Source: Vulcanimicrobiota bacterium
GTDB taxonomy: Bacteria; Vulcanimicrobiota; Vulcanimicrobiia; Vulcanimicrobiales; Vulcanimicrobiaceae
Length of the DNA stretch: 54,233 bases
Assembly: GCA_013036105.1 (NCBI GenBank)
Contig: JAAXCX010000015.1
Coordinates: 1-54,233, forward strand
Direction: 5' to 3'
How positions within the stretch are numbered: position 1 is the stretch's first letter; each line of letters starts with the position of its first letter. The notes below the pieces were generated by a model. That model ran no database searches, was not told the DNA's origin, and saw only the letters and a program-made list of their open reading frames with translations. Both the position numbers and the translations under genes were made by a program. Positions 51,877 to 54,233 of the stretch are shown here, piece by piece.

Positions 51877-54233
<2,357 letters not shown>

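Overview
The window reads as a GC-rich chromosome segment from a diderm, lipopolysaccharide-making bacterium. It carries lpxA, lpxB, lpxC, lpxD and fabZ, genes for LPS export (LptB, LptF/G-type, LptC-like), BamA, a TamB-like giant and three OmpH/Skp-type proteins. Core replication and repair genes (gyrB, dnaX, recR, recQ) look deeply branching rather than proteobacterial. A minCDE set beside rodA, a DUF3084 protein, an LpxB-related protein of the type known from cyanobacteria, and a RDD/SpoIIM/MoxR/DUF58 cluster fit a lineage such as Candidatus Eremiobacterota (WPS-2/Vulcanimicrobiota). That placement is inference from gene content only. No rRNA, tRNA, CRISPR array, transposase or prophage gene was seen, and no stretch above 300 bases lacks a gene.

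Layout. (1) 1-4990, cell shape and division: the end of the window cuts rodA; minC, two different minD genes and minE form an overlapping operon. Between minE and rodA sits a small accessory patch: a glyoxalase-fold protein, a 77-residue unknown and a PD-(D/E)xK nuclease-like gene on the opposite strand. (2) 5181-16165, envelope quality control: a secreted M48 peptidase with a long C-terminal region, a DUF697 membrane protein, then RDD, SpoIIM, M48-RDD fusion, DUF58, MoxR ATPase, DUF4350, DUF4129 and a polytopic membrane protein. (3) 16216-20953, mixed regulators: a MOSC protein, a winged-helix regulator with its partner membrane protein, a small exported cysteine-bearing protein, and a cyclase-STAND ATPase-TPR regulator. 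(4) 20969-26841, recombination and replication: dnaX, ybaB and recR back to back, divergent recQ, and a large secreted protein of unknown role.

(5) 26838-53784 is the most striking part: about 27 kb with every gene on the minus strand and most junctions overlapping by 1-10 bases. In transcription order it runs gyrB, tamB-like, bamA, three OmpH/Skp-type genes, lpxD, lpxC, fabZ, lpxA, lpxB, a metallophosphoesterase, an LpxB-related gene, an O-antigen ligase-type gene, lptC-like, lptB, lptF/G-type, DUF3084, a YqgF-like nuclease, a possible outer-membrane protein, a TPR protein, a glycosyltransferase and a lipoprotein. It links making lipid A, ligating and exporting LPS, and inserting outer-membrane proteins in one array. 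A DUF721/DciA-like gene upstream of gyrB runs off the right edge and suggests that this end lies near the origin of replication.

Points most worth following: tandem minD paralogues; an UshA-like phosphoesterase with an LpxH-like GNRE motif exactly where the lpx pathway lacks its LpxH; the M48-RDD protein whose HExxH reads RELGH; three genes whose best start is a near-cognate codon (GTT, CTG, ATC/ATA); and six of six convergent gene pairs that overlap or nearly touch at their 3' ends.
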